From Dehalococcoidia bacterium (GTDB taxonomy: Bacteria > Chloroflexota > Dehalococcoidia > Lucifugimonadales > SHYT01), in the NCBI GenBank assembly GCA_009692665.1, contig SHYT01000005.1, forward strand, positions 1 to 57,757: a DNA stretch of 57,757 nt, given 5' to 3'. The notes beneath the pieces were generated by a model. The model was not told the origin of the DNA, ran no database searches, and saw only the letters and a program-made list of their open reading frames with translations. Within the stretch, counting starts at the first letter, position 1. Every line of letters starts with the position of its first letter. The translations under genes were made by a program, and so were the position numbers. Positions 32,337-40,920 of the stretch are shown here, piece after piece.

Positions 32337-32786
32337 ATGAAATTTCAGCAACAATGCCACATTCCAATGTCTGCCCCGCGGCTGTGGGTTATTCTGGGAG
32401 ATGTCCCGCAGACAGCCATGTGTATTCCGAGCATTGATTCGGTCGTGCCAAAGGACAAAGACACTTGGACCGGCAGATTCAAAGTACACATTGGCCCCAT
32501 CAGCTTTGACATGGTAGGGACCGTGACGCTGCTAGAGAAGGTCCCAGATGATCACCGGCTGTCGCTTGGGGTAGAAGTGGATGACAGCCGTACTGGTGGC
32601 CTTCACGGGGCGATAACGGTATCGCTGGGGGCCTTCGGCACGGGGTCACTACTCATCGTCCAGATCGATGTGCAGTTCTCCGGGCGTATCGACGCCCTGG
32701 GGCAACCCTTTGTTGAGCAGAAGGCGCGTGAAGCCCTGGAGCAGTTTGCAGAGAACCTTGGGCAGCGGGCCGCACAAGCATTTTGA
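32337..32786 (+). CDS. CoxG-like SRPBCC domain protein
   Basis: 149 aa, a single START/SRPBCC-type domain: it starts MKFQQQCHIPMSAPRLWVILGDVPQTAMCIPSIDSV, the classic ligand-fold opening of the CoxG (carbon monoxide dehydrogenase subunit G) family. It continues with FKVHIGPISFDMVGTVTLLEKV and ends in a long amphipathic helix QKAREALEQFAENLGQRA. CoxG proteins aid aerobic CO dehydrogenase or related molybdenum enzymes, possibly by membrane recruitment. An orphan CoxL-type subunit is encoded 11 kb away at 43.6-46 kb. The neighbours here give no direct support for that partnership. Confidence 0.8.
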   Translation: MKFQQQCHIPMSAPRLWVILGDVPQTAMCIPSIDSVVPKDKDTWTGRFKVHIGPISFDMVGTVTLLEKVPDDHRLSLGVEVDDSRTGGLHGAITVSLGAFGTGSLLIVQIDVQFSGRIDALGQPFVEQKAREALEQFAENLGQRAAQAF

Positions 32787-32789
32787 CGT

Positions 32790-32972
32790 TTAGGACGGTC
32801 TGCGCCGCTTGATCTCTTCCATGAGGCTGGCCGGCACTTTCCGGCACGCGCATGCCTTTGTGTGGACCACGTGCCACGCAATCTTCTGCGCACGTGTGGG
32901 ATTCTCGGGCATTGGGTTGGTCTGGCGCCACGCCTGGTTCAGTAGCAAGGAATTTCTCCGTTCAATGTACAT
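32790..32972 (-). CDS. Small Cys-His protein, hypothetical
   Basis: 60 aa, convergent with the CoxG-like gene, stop codons 3 bp apart. The middle reads MPENPTRAQKIAWHVVHTKACACRKVPASLMEEIKRRR, with a His-x3-His and Cys-x-Cys cluster that could bind metal. A second ATG (codon 21) begins exactly at this part. Codon bias is plausible but the ribosome-binding site is weak and I do not recognise the family. Confidence 0.4.
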   Translation of the reverse strand: MYIERRNSLLLNQAWRQTNPMPENPTRAQKIAWHVVHTKACACRKVPASLMEEIKRRRPS

Positions 32973-32999
32973 GTCTCACACAGACTACAATAGAGCACA

Positions 33000-34781
33000 A
33001 TGCCATATCCTGATTTGCAATCCTACCTGCAAGAGCTTGAGCGCCGCGGTGATCTGCGGCGCGTGAAAGCACCTGTTGACCCCAATCTGGAAATCACCGA
33101 AATCTATACACGCGTCATCCGCGAGGACGGTCCGGCGCTCTTCTTCGAGCGGGTAGAAGGGTCACGATACCCGCTGGTGGCAAACCTCTTCGGCAGCGCG
33201 CGACGAGTGCGGTTGGCGCTCGGCATGGAACCGGATGCATTTGGTGAAGCGTTTGTCGCTCTGATACAACAGCTCAACCCGCCTTCACTGAAGGCGCTGT
33301 GGCGGAACCGCAGCACGTTGCTACGAGTGCGTAGTGCACGGCAGAAGCTGGTCTCGCGTGCTCTCAGCCAGCAAGTAGTGGAACAACCTGGCGACTTTTC
33401 GACTCTGCCCGTCACCAAGTCCTGGCCTGATGACGGCGGGCGCTTTCTCACCTGGCCGATTGTGCTCACGCGCAGCCTCAAGACCGGCCGCAGTAACATG
33501 GGCGTCTATCGCATGCATGTCTATGGAAACAACACGGCAGGGATGCACTGGCAGCTCTCCAAGGGCGGCGGCCTGCACTACTTTGAAGCAGAGGAGCGTG
33601 ATCAACCGCTCCACGTTGCTGTTGTGCTCGGCGGGGACCCAGTGCTGATCCTGGCTTCCATTTTGCCGCTGCCGGAGTCGTTAGAAGAGATCATGTTTGC
33701 CGGACTGCTGCGTGGAAAGCCTACAGACATGGCCCGCGCAAAAACTCTTGACGTGACCGTGCCGGCCAATGCGGAGTTCATCTTGGAAGGCATCGTGCCG
33801 CAAAGAGAGCGGGCAATGGAAGGCCCGTTTGGCGACCATCTTGGACACTACTCGGACGCTGCGCCATTCCCAGTCTTCCACCTGCAAGCGGTTACCCATA
33901 GAAAGGACCCGGTGTTCCCAGCCGCCATCGTGGGCAAGCCGCCGCAGGAAGAACGCTACTGGGGAGAGACATCACAGGCTCTTATGAAGCCCTTCCTTAA
34001 GCTTCTTCGCCCTGAAGTAAGCGACTTGTGGCCATACTACGCTACTGGCTTCCATAACCTGCTTGTGGTGTCCACGAAGACTCGGTTCACCAAGGAACCA
34101 ATGCGTACGGCGTTGGGCCTGCTGGGTGAAGGGCAGCTTGCGCTGACCAAGTGCCTCATCCTGGTTGACGCTGATGTGAACGTGCGCGACTTCAATGCCG
34201 TGCTGCGCGCCATGCGAGAGCACTTTACGCCGGAACGGGATTTCACGCTGCTTTCCAACGTTTCGCTGGACACACTGGACTTTACGAGTTATACCATGCA
34301 CCTTGGAAGCCGTATGGTTATTGATGCAACGGCAAAGCGCGAGACGCTCCTTCAGCAATCGCGCGGTGAGCGTGTGTCACCGGGCCTGCGCGCGGATCCG
34401 GCATCGATATGGCCCGGCATCCGCCAGTGGCGCCTTCTTGAAGACACTATGCTGGTGGTGCAAATAGAGCACCCCGCGCGCGAAGGTTTGCAGCGCCTGG
34501 TCCGTGCAGAGCCAATGCAAGGGCTGAAGATGATTGTTGCCGTAAGTCCTGATGTGCAACTGGCGAATGCGGACTCACTGCTCTGGGGCATCTTCACGCG
34601 ATACGACCCAGCACGGGACATCGTCTTCAGCAGCTCCACACTCGCCGGCGTGCAGCCTGTACATCATGGAGTGATGGGAATTGATGCGACCTGGAAGCCC
34701 GGTTATCCCAAGCCACTGACCATGACTGATGAAGTTGTGCGGAAGGTAGACGCCAGGTGGAAGGACTACTGGAGCGGGTAG
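33000..34781 (+). CDS. UbiD family decarboxylase
   Basis: 593 aa. Prenylated-FMN-dependent (de)carboxylase of the UbiD superfamily, acting on aromatic or alpha,beta-unsaturated acids. The N-terminus YPDLQSYLQELERRGDLRRV and EITEIYTRVIREDGPALFFERVEGSRYPLVANLFGS are typical. The cofactor/active-site part is MGVYRMHVYGNNTAGMHWQLSKGG, then the conserved acidic motif RERAMEGPFGDHLGHYS with the E-R-D/E catalytic network. The C-terminus (VQPVHHGVMGIDATWKPGYPKP) matches menaquinone-pathway and related decarboxylases. It needs UbiX to make prFMN, which is not in the window. The pathway is therefore undecided. Confidence 0.9.
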   Translation: MPYPDLQSYLQELERRGDLRRVKAPVDPNLEITEIYTRVIREDGPALFFERVEGSRYPLVANLFGSARRVRLALGMEPDAFGEAFVALIQQLNPPSLKALWRNRSTLLRVRSARQKLVSRALSQQVVEQPGDFSTLPVTKSWPDDGGRFLTWPIVLTRSLKTGRSNMGVYRMHVYGNNTAGMHWQLSKGGGLHYFEAEERDQPLHVAVVLGGDPVLILASILPLPESLEEIMFAGLLRGKPTDMARAKTLDVTVPANAEFILEGIVPQRERAMEGPFGDHLGHYSDAAPFPVFHLQAVTHRKDPVFPAAIVGKPPQEERYWGETSQALMKPFLKLLRPEVSDLWPYYATGFHNLLVVSTKTRFTKEPMRTALGLLGEGQLALTKCLILVDADVNVRDFNAVLRAMREHFTPERDFTLLSNVSLDTLDFTSYTMHLGSRMVIDATAKRETLLQQSRGERVSPGLRADPASIWPGIRQWRLLEDTMLVVQIEHPAREGLQRLVRAEPMQGLKMIVAVSPDVQLANADSLLWGIFTRYDPARDIVFSSSTLAGVQPVHHGVMGIDATWKPGYPKPLTMTDEVVRKVDARWKDYWSG

Positions 34782-34855
34782 TATTGGGGCATGTAACCAC
34801 AAGAGCCAGACGCTGTAATCTGAGGAAGACACGAGGCGGTTTTACAGAGCTATGA

Positions 34856-34895
34856 AATCAGGGCCGTGGTTATCACACCGCGGCCCTGATTCTTA
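34856..34895. terminator. Terminator between ubiD-like and zinc-ribbon genes
   Basis: AATCAGGGCCG (34856-34866) pairs with CGGCCCTGATT (34881-34891); part of the loop (TGGT/ACAC) may extend it. Shared by the converging genes. Confidence 0.75.
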
Positions 34896-34906
34896 TTCCG
34901 AAAGGT

Positions 34907-35224
34907 TTAGCGGCGTCGCGTGCCGCCGCCCATGCGGCTGAAGCAATCGCTGCAGTATACAGGTCGGTCGCCGCGAGGCTGGAACGGGACTTGCGTCGCC
35001 TTGCCGCAGTTAGCGCAAACGGCCGGGTACATCTGCCGCGGGCCGGTGCTCATACCGCCGCCGGTTTCGCCGCCTTCGGATGCCCGGCGGGTAGCCCGGC
35101 AAGTGGAGCAACGGCGTGGCTCATTGGTGAAGCCACGCTGTGCGAATAATTCTTGCTCGCTCACCGTGAAGATAAAAGCCTGACCACAGTCCCGGCAGGT
35201 AAGGGTTTTGTCCTGGAGCGCCAT
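34907..35224 (-). CDS. Double zinc-ribbon protein (zf-trcl type)
   Basis: 105 aa. A start at ATG 35224 has AAAAGGAG 8 nt upstream; a longer frame continues upstream but has no signal. The first domain is KTLTCRDCGQAFIFTVSEQELFAQRG...RRCSTCR, two CxxC pairs in the pattern of the probable zinc-ribbon family zf-trcl. The second is AVCANCGKATQVPFQPRGDRPVYCSDCF, another pair of CxxC knuckles seen in the CxxC-x-CxxC-SSSS-like families. A Gly-rich linker and basic tail (GGGTRRR) suggest nucleic-acid contact. Proteins of this design are common in Chloroflexota and other phyla with no established role. Confidence 0.85.
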   Translation of the reverse strand: MALQDKTLTCRDCGQAFIFTVSEQELFAQRGFTNEPRRCSTCRATRRASEGGETGGGMSTGPRQMYPAVCANCGKATQVPFQPRGDRPVYCSDCFSRMGGGTRRR

Positions 35225-35560
35225 TGAGTGAACTCCTTTTACGGACGCAGTGTTGGCGACGCTTTGATGCTTACCAGCTATCACCACGGGCGTTAGCATA
35301 GCGTACAAGAACACACCCAGCAAGTCCCCATTGCCAACCCTGTATTTCGTGGAAAACTGCTTTGCTGGCAGCAGGATGGACGCCCGTTTCAAGGCCTGAA
35401 ACTCCACAGAGTACCTGTTCAACAAGCCGATGCCCTTGCATAGTTTCACGCATGCGGGACGTTCACCGTTCGTCTACTGAAGTCTCCTTTGGGCAGTGCT
35501 CGATATAAAGAAAGTCCGTGCGGAGAGAGGTGCGGCGGCAACGAAGTCTGCAAGCTCGCG
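35225..35560. other. Intergenic region, nothing recognised
   Basis: About 335 bp between two minus-strand genes. It must contain the promoter of the zinc-ribbon gene on the minus strand. I see no further gene, repeat or hairpin that I trust. Confidence 0.35.
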
Positions 35561-36241
35561 CTAGGGCAAGCTTTCGCACGCCTTCCCATTGCCATCGCTG
35601 TCCAGCCGATGTGGGTCTTGCCCGGGCCCACCTGCCGCAATGTAGAAGGCTTGCGCTTCGGCTTGGGTGCGGAAATCGCCGCAATCGCGATCCGATCCTT
35701 GCGGGTCGTGGGGCAGGAGCGGTGCGCTGGACGGCACTGGTGGCGCGCTAGAAGACGAGTCCATTTGCAGGCCCCAGAGGCCCCGACGGGCCTCACGCGC
35801 TTCACGCTGCGACTTGATGAACAGATCCTGATGCCGCACGTCTGGCGGATAGGAGATGGCTTGCGCATAACCGTTTTCCACCAGCCATGCATTAACCATC
35901 ACGTCGCCAACGTAGACGTAGCGGAGCAAGCGCCCAAAGCGGTCTGTCTCAGACACGTCTTTCTCCAGGCGCACCATCTTGCCCTGGACTAGCTTCTTGT
36001 TCGCTGCCGACGCTTCTGGCCCGTACGGCTGGACATCACGCCTGGGATCAACCGTTTCCGGCGTATCGACGCCGATGTAGCGCACTGTCGTAAGCCTGCC
36101 GCCAATAGCCACTTTGATGGTGTCCCCGTCTACCACGTCCACCACCAGCACCAGGTCTGATGGAGCAGTTGTTCGGCAGGCGGAGATAACGAGGAAGAGA
36201 AGAGATAAAACCGTAAGGAACACAATGAAGCGTTGCACCAT
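35561..36241 (-). CDS. Secreted thermonuclease-like lipoprotein with Excalibur domain
   Basis: 226 aa. The signal peptide ends with a lipobox-like VISAC (Cys22). Residues ~30-155 form a staphylococcal-nuclease OB fold: VVDVVDGDTIKVAIGGRLTTVRYIGVDTPE, with the Ca-site Asp/Glu pair, then the catalytic Arg/Glu region LEKDVSETDRFGRLLRYVYVG and VNAWLVENGYAQ. After a Ser/Pro linker, the last ~40 residues are an Excalibur calcium-binding motif (DRDCGDFRTQAEAQAFY...DSDGNGKACESLP). Predicted surface-anchored DNA/RNA-degrading enzyme for nutrient scavenging or defence. It is a further client for the unusual Lgt. Confidence 0.9.
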   Translation of the reverse strand: MVQRFIVFLTVLSLLFLVISACRTTAPSDLVLVVDVVDGDTIKVAIGGRLTTVRYIGVDTPETVDPRRDVQPYGPEASAANKKLVQGKMVRLEKDVSETDRFGRLLRYVYVGDVMVNAWLVENGYAQAISYPPDVRHQDLFIKSQREAREARRGLWGLQMDSSSSAPPVPSSAPLLPHDPQGSDRDCGDFRTQAEAQAFYIAAGGPGQDPHRLDSDGNGKACESLP

Positions 36242-36321
36242 AGTCTTAGTCTACCGCATGGTGCACAGCGGTACTTCGCATCGAGAACCTTAATCTGATT
36301 GGGTGAGGCACGGTGCAAGTG

Positions 36322-36337
36322 GGTAGGTATACTTACC
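36322..36337. promoter_or_regulatory. Palindromic operator-like site
   Basis: GGTA-G-GTATAC-T-TACC (36322-36337) is a near-perfect 16-bp dyad in the gap between the divergent nuclease gene and the proline-rich ORF. It could bind a dimeric regulator of either. No regulator can be assigned. Confidence 0.3.
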
Positions 36338-36339
36338 GT

Positions 36340-36540
36340 ATGAAAAGCAACGCGCCAGAAAAAACACCGCTGCAGGACACGATGTCTATGCGTGAGTTGA
36401 GGGAAGGCATTCCGCCACCAAGGCTTCCAACTGAGCACATTCCCCACCTGGAGGGTTCTGGCCCTGGGCCGGACATGCCTCCAACCAACCCGTTGCCAAA
36501 TCCCGGGACGCCGCCGCCCCCTCCCCCGCCCATTATTTAA
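36340..36540 (+). CDS. Small proline-rich protein, hypothetical
   Basis: 66 aa from the ATG at 36340. Hydrophilic, with a short charged start (MKSNAPEKTPLQDTMSMREL) and a very proline-rich tail ending in seven consecutive prolines. No domain recognised. The tail could be disordered or a ligand for a binding domain. The ribosome-binding site is weak (GGTAGGT). The opposite strand would read as poly-glycine, so frame choice by composition is not decisive. Kept with low confidence. Confidence 0.35.
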   Translation: MKSNAPEKTPLQDTMSMRELREGIPPPRLPTEHIPHLEGSGPGPDMPPTNPLPNPGTPPPPPPPII

Positions 36541-36657
36541 GAATTCGCTTCTAGCGAATACCTCTACCATTTTCGTGCGCTGTGATACACTCTTCTCCAA
36601 GAATATTGTGTGCTCAATCTTTGATGGCATTGAGCATGATGTACAAAGGAGAACTGC

Positions 36658-36768
36658 ATGCACGACTGGTCTTTCTACGTCATCGAAGGCGTCAAGTATG
36701 TAGCTATCAGTGCGGTAACACTGGTTATTCTGGGACTCATCTTTAATAGGGGTAAGGGCTCCGACTAA
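36658..36768 (+). CDS. 36-residue single-span membrane protein
   Basis: ATG with AAAGGAG 6 nt upstream, stop 36766-36768. The sequence starts MHDWSFYVIEGVKYVAISAV and continues through TLVILGLIF to NRGKGSD: a short N-terminal segment, one hydrophobic helix of ~20 residues and a basic C-terminal end, which suggests N-out/C-in orientation. A tight terminator follows 28 nt later. Strong translation signals, hydrophobic core and own terminator argue that it is real. Function unknown. Confidence 0.65.
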   Translation: MHDWSFYVIEGVKYVAISAVTLVILGLIFNRGKGSD

Positions 36769-36796
36769 CAGCCCATCGCAACTATCTCACATGGGC

Positions 36797-36834
36797 AAGC
36801 CCGCCTGTACACACGTGTGGAGGCGGGCTTTTCG
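36797..36834 (+). terminator. Terminator after small membrane protein
   Basis: AAGCCCGCCT (36797-36806), 14-nt loop, AGGCGGGCTT (36821-36830), then TTCG. Classic form. Confidence 0.85.
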
Positions 36835-37019
36835 TATTGCAAATTCGCCAGTCATGTTAAGTCCACTACATTAAGATAACTCCACTGCGGTGAGCGCAGC
36901 TCGCGGCCATAGTCATGTGCAGCTTACGGGGCATAAGGTTACGACGGCCGAAGAAGGGCACTATTCATTGTGGCTTTACTGCTGAATGGTGCATTGATGC
37001 CGCTGGTTCGGAGGGAGTG

Positions 37020-37379
37020 ATGAGAACGTTCCAGAAAGAGCAGCCGGTCGCCTTTTGGATACTCGCCACTGTCTTTTCTATACTCGTCATAGCGATGCTT
37101 GTTGGCGTATTGAACCCAACTACTACGGACATCAACGCGGCAGTGCAACGCGAAGTTACTCGTCAGGTCAGCGAGTTGGTTGCGCCAACGACCGTCCCAG
37201 AGCTGGCCCAGTTGAAGTCGGCGAATTTGACACTCACGATTGACTTCCAACAAGCGGTTCAGCGGTTGCAAGCGGTGGCGAATAGTCCAAACGCCAAGCG
37301 TCCGACTGAAATAGAGCAATCGTTGTTGGCAAAGTTCACTATTCCTGATTCCGAAGTCAATTATCGCCGTCCTAAATAA
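37020..37379 (+). CDS. Single-span membrane protein, hypothetical
   Basis: 119 aa. The ATG at 37020 lies 5 nt after GGAGGGA. N-terminus MRTFQKEQPVAFWILATVFSILVIAMLVGVL: a basic start and one transmembrane helix (~10-31), then a polar, helical extracytoplasmic region (ITxxAVQREVTRQVSELV..., LTIDFQQAVQRLQAVA) that could form a short coiled coil. An alternative GTG is one codon upstream. No family recognised. Confidence 0.6.
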   Translation: MRTFQKEQPVAFWILATVFSILVIAMLVGVLNPTTTDINAAVQREVTRQVSELVAPTTVPELAQLKSANLTLTIDFQQAVQRLQAVANSPNAKRPTEIEQSLLAKFTIPDSEVNYRRPK

Positions 37380-37930
37380 TGACTCGATGAAACCTGCGAT
37401 GAACTATATCTATATAGTCATTTTGCTTTCATGGTTTCATGCCCGTAAGCAAGAGTCAGGCAGTTGCCTATGCTAGTCGAAGACGTCAACAAGTCGAGAG
37501 CAATCGGTAGAACTGCTCCTTGGAAACAGTACAAGCTACGGCGTCGTGAAGGGTTGTTGAGGTCACTCCGATCTGGCGGGCCATCCTGGCGGCGAGCTTC
37601 CCAGTGAACTTTCGTCTTGCGTCTTCAGAGTCGAGAATTGCCATACGAGCAGCCGCAAGGGTTGCTAAAGCGGAAGTAGTCCTTCGCTAGCCCGCACGCC
37701 ACCGCAGATAGCCGACCAGCACGCCCTCAGCGCAGGGAACCAAAGCGACCACCAGGAGCGCGATGACGATCTGCCCCTAAGCTATCTGTAGGCTCTTGCA
37801 AATAGAGAGCCGGAAGGAAAGGGGAATGAAGGAGCCCTAGACGTAGGCGATATGTGGCGCTAACTCATTTCTTGCGGTGTGCTTTGTCAATTGGAGGGGC
37901 TGCTGTCTGTTTACATGGTGGTGATGGGGT
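37380..37930. other. Intergenic region with decayed minus-strand frame
   Basis: About 550 bp with no clear gene. A 52-codon minus-strand frame (37486-37644), starting MAILDSEDARRKFTGKLAAR and ending LLSTC, has no ribosome-binding site and may be the remains of a larger gene whose upstream part (near 37650-37700) is interrupted. I do not recognise it. Confidence 0.3.
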
Positions 37931-38005
37931 TGGAGCGGGAGACGCGATTCGAACGCGCGACCTCCTGCTTGGAAGGCAGGAGCTCTACCGCTGAGCTACT
38001 CCCGC
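37931..38005 (-). tRNA. tRNA-Gly (TCC)
   Basis: Minus strand: GCGGGAG acceptor, AGCTCAGCGGTAGAGCT D-arm, anticodon arm CCTGC-CTTCCAA-GCAGG with anticodon TCC, T-arm GCGCGTTCGAATCGCGT, CTCCCGC, T discriminator. CCA is encoded (37931-37933). All four stems pair. Reads GGA codons. Confidence 0.97.
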
Positions 38006-38086
38006 GAACTGGCGTCTTACTGCGGAAAACCAATGGACACAGTATACCATGACGCTGGGGAGTAACCAGGCGTAGTGCAAAGTGTG

Positions 38087-39285
38087 CTAGTTCCCTGCCT
38101 GGTACGCAAATGCTGCGTTTAGCAGCCTGGATTGGATGTTGTAATCACGGGCGTCAATCTCGGGAATCATCCGGTCGGACTCAAGCCGCTTGGCATCACT
38201 GAGAGAAACACAGTACTCGTGCTCCAGCCGGAACCAGGTCTGGGCTCGGTCCACATACAAGCGCAGAGACGCATGCTCGTTTGTATACGACTGGGGCGGC
38301 GTGATTTGCGAGGCCAGTCGCAACGGCAATGACGTAATCTCCTCCGGAAAACTGGCATGTGCTTTTGGCGCCGTTCCGTTGCGTTAAAGCCGCCGCCATT
38401 TCCTTCGCAATGCTACTTGCTACAAGGTAGTAGCTTCGGACAGATTCCCGCTCCGGGTCTCTGTACAATCGCGCCCATTCCGCAAAGCACCTGTCAAATT
38501 CGGTGTAGCTCTGGCCGGTGGCGGATTGGAGCGCAGCCGAAACGGAAGGACCCTTTCCAAATTACTGGATCAGGGTGCCCACGCTCTGTTCACCATACGT
38601 GGTGACCAGATAGTGAATTGCCATGAAACCCACGGAGTAAATCTGGGACGCCTTGAGCGGGTCGCGCTGAGCGTTCCAATCGCGCTGGCTTTCCAAAGTC
38701 GGCAACGGCATCAATGTGCTAGCCAGTACCATAGAGCGCACCAGGTCAGAGCGGTAATAGATCGAGGTTGCGGGCTACGTCGGGGTTGCTTGATGTAAGA
38801 CCAATCACATTTTCGTAGTAGGTCGCCGTCCCTTCATTGAACCAGGCCGGCAACAGACTCGTGCCCGCGCCTTCTTCCACGAGAAGGTGCGTGTACTCAT
38901 GCGTGAGCGTTTTCTTCAGTTCAGGTATTGGCTTGTTCGCCAGCAGGTAAATACCGGGAGCGTTACCGCCAGGCGCAAAAAAGCCGGACTCGATGGTGAC
39001 CCGCAGACCACTCGTGGCCCCGGCGGCCCCAAACGCTTTCAGGCTGCCCATCACATACAGGTCAGGGATCGTGCGGTCTTCAACGCCCAAGCGCTGTGTG
39101 AGCTGCACGCGCACGGCTTGCACATGGCCCTGCAGGTCCAACACAAGCGCCGTAGGCACGTCTGGCGAGAAATACACGTCAAACGAAAGTCTCTGATACT
39201 TGCGAAGCTCCATTCCGAACCGCTGTACGCGCGTAGTCCCTAATTGGTACTGCGAGACCTGGTACGGGATGCCATACGACGTGCT
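38087..39285 (-). pseudogene. Peptidase MA-like metallopeptidase, decayed
   Basis: Read on the minus strand, ELRKYQRLSFDVYFSPDVP leads to KKTLTHEYTHLLVEEG...LLPAWFNEGTATYYE: HEYTH plus the downstream NEG-Glu is the gluzincin (peptidase MA-like) zinc site. The frame then breaks near 38750, continues in another frame as RSDLVRSMVLASTLMPLPTLE..., AIHYLVTTYGEQSVGTLIQ, hits TAA at 38562-38564, resumes (SATGQSYTEFDRCFAEWARLY) and shifts again near 38330 before ending AAFAYQAGN. The 5' part upstream of ~39285 ends at a stop codon with no start. At least two frameshifts, one nonsense codon and a missing N-terminus make it a pseudogene. Confidence 0.75.
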
Positions 39286-39359
39286 TCCGAGCTAGCCGAT
39301 GTAGTTAACAGTTTACGGACACGGTATAGAAGTCGAAAGCGGGGACGAATTAGGGGGTA

Positions 39360-40787
39360 TTACTTGCTAGCGTGAGAGAAGCGTGGAATGGTGCGTACAG
39401 TCACAAAGTTTGAATGGTGCTGCGCTGCCGGCGGGGATAGGCGCACAATCACTATCGTTGCACCACGCTTCACCAGGCCGCGCGATACTAACTGCTGCTC
39501 CATCTGCTGAATCATGGCATCGGTGTTCTCAACAAACGGCCCCATAATTGGCAGCACGCCGTACCACAATGCCAGCCGCCGGTAGACCATCTCCTCGCTC
39601 GTAAACGCGAAGATGGGGACCTGGGGCCGCTCCTTGGACAAGCGTTGCGCCGAGTAGCCGCTGCGCGTGTACACCACGAGCGCATCAGCCCTGAGTTCTT
39701 CTGCAAGCCCCACCGCCGCACGGCTCAGGCTGTGGGTATGAGAGTTGGCGGCCGCAGGCGCGCGCTGGCGTTGGATATCAGCGCGTTCCACTTCTAACGC
39801 AATGTTGTTCATCGTTTCCACAGCCTGTACCGGGTACTCGCCAACCGCCGTCTCACCAGACAGCATGATGGCATCCGTGCCATCCAGGATCGCGTTGGCA
39901 ACGTCGCTCGCCTCGGCACGGGTGGGCCACGGGCTGTGGATCATTGATTCCAGCATCTGCGTGGCCGTGATTACCGGCACCTCGGCCTCGTTGGCTGTGC
40001 GGATAATCCGCTTCTGGAGCATGGGCACGCGCTCTGGCGAGAGCTCGACACCCAAATCGCCCCGTGCGACCATAACTCCCCCAGATGCGCTTACGATGCC
40101 TTCAAGCGCTTCAATTGCCTCGGCCTTCTCAATCTTGGAAACCAGCGGCGTGGAACGTTTCATACCCTTTAAGACGCGCTGTACCTTTACCAGATCGTCC
40201 GCTTCCCGCACAAAGCTTAGCGCGATATAGTCCACGCCTTGGGCAACCCCAAACTCAAGGTCCTTATGGTCCTTATCCGTGAAGCTGGGAATGGGCAGTT
40301 TGACTTCCGGCAGGTTCACGCCTTTGCGCCCATCAAGCACGCCACCACGGACGACTTTGGCCAAAAGCACTCCGTTGTGTTTGCTTTCCACTCGGAGTTC
40401 TATGACGCCGTCCGCAATCAGGATGCGGTTGCCCGCGTGCGCCACCTGTGCAAGCTGCGGGAAATCAATGGTGATCCGCTCTTCGGTGCTTGGTTCGTCC
40501 GCGCCTGCTACAGTCACCCGCTTGCCCGGAATCAGGCGGACCGGCTTATCTCCGTCCGGAGCGCCTGTGCGAATGCGCGGCCCCTGTAGGTCCTGCAGAA
40601 TTGCAACCGGCTTCTTCAGACGTTTGGCCTGCTGGCGCACTATCTGGATCGCCTGTGCATGAGATTCGTGCGTGCCGTGGGAAAAATTGAGGCGGAAGAC
40701 ATCTACTCCCGCCTCAATGAGATGCGTTATGCCCTGTTCGGTCGCCGTGGCCGGGCCAAGCGTCGCAACGATTTTGGTTTTTCGCAA
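39360..40787 (-). CDS. pyk: Pyruvate kinase
   Basis: Final step of glycolysis: phosphoenolpyruvate + ADP to pyruvate + ATP, cytoplasmic. N-terminus RKTKIVATLGPAT and VFRLNFSHGTHESH are the barrel strand and K+/substrate loop. TPLVSKIEKAEAIEAL carries the catalytic lysine, MVARGDLGVELSPERVP binds Mg2+, and ATQMLESMIHSPWPTRAEASDVANAILDGTDAIMLSGETAVGEYPV is the signature of the active-site end. The C domain (~345-475) is complete with no extra PEP-utiliser domain. 475 aa is normal. TTG start with GAGGAAG upstream. Monocistronic. Confidence 0.95.
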   Translation of the reverse strand: MRKTKIVATLGPATATEQGITHLIEAGVDVFRLNFSHGTHESHAQAIQIVRQQAKRLKKPVAILQDLQGPRIRTGAPDGDKPVRLIPGKRVTVAGADEPSTEERITIDFPQLAQVAHAGNRILIADGVIELRVESKHNGVLLAKVVRGGVLDGRKGVNLPEVKLPIPSFTDKDHKDLEFGVAQGVDYIALSFVREADDLVKVQRVLKGMKRSTPLVSKIEKAEAIEALEGIVSASGGVMVARGDLGVELSPERVPMLQKRIIRTANEAEVPVITATQMLESMIHSPWPTRAEASDVANAILDGTDAIMLSGETAVGEYPVQAVETMNNIALEVERADIQRQRAPAAANSHTHSLSRAAVGLAEELRADALVVYTRSGYSAQRLSKERPQVPIFAFTSEEMVYRRLALWYGVLPIMGPFVENTDAMIQQMEQQLVSRGLVKRGATIVIVRLSPPAAQHHSNFVTVRTIPRFSHASK

Positions 40788-40920
40788 AGTTCTTCCTCAG
40801 CAATGAGTCATCAAATATGTTCACCATAGGTTCCCAGGCAACGTGGTCGCTGTCAAGAAACGGAGTGTTAACGCTGGATGAAAAAGCATCGAGCACGAGC
40901 AGAAGGTAACTGAAATGGTT

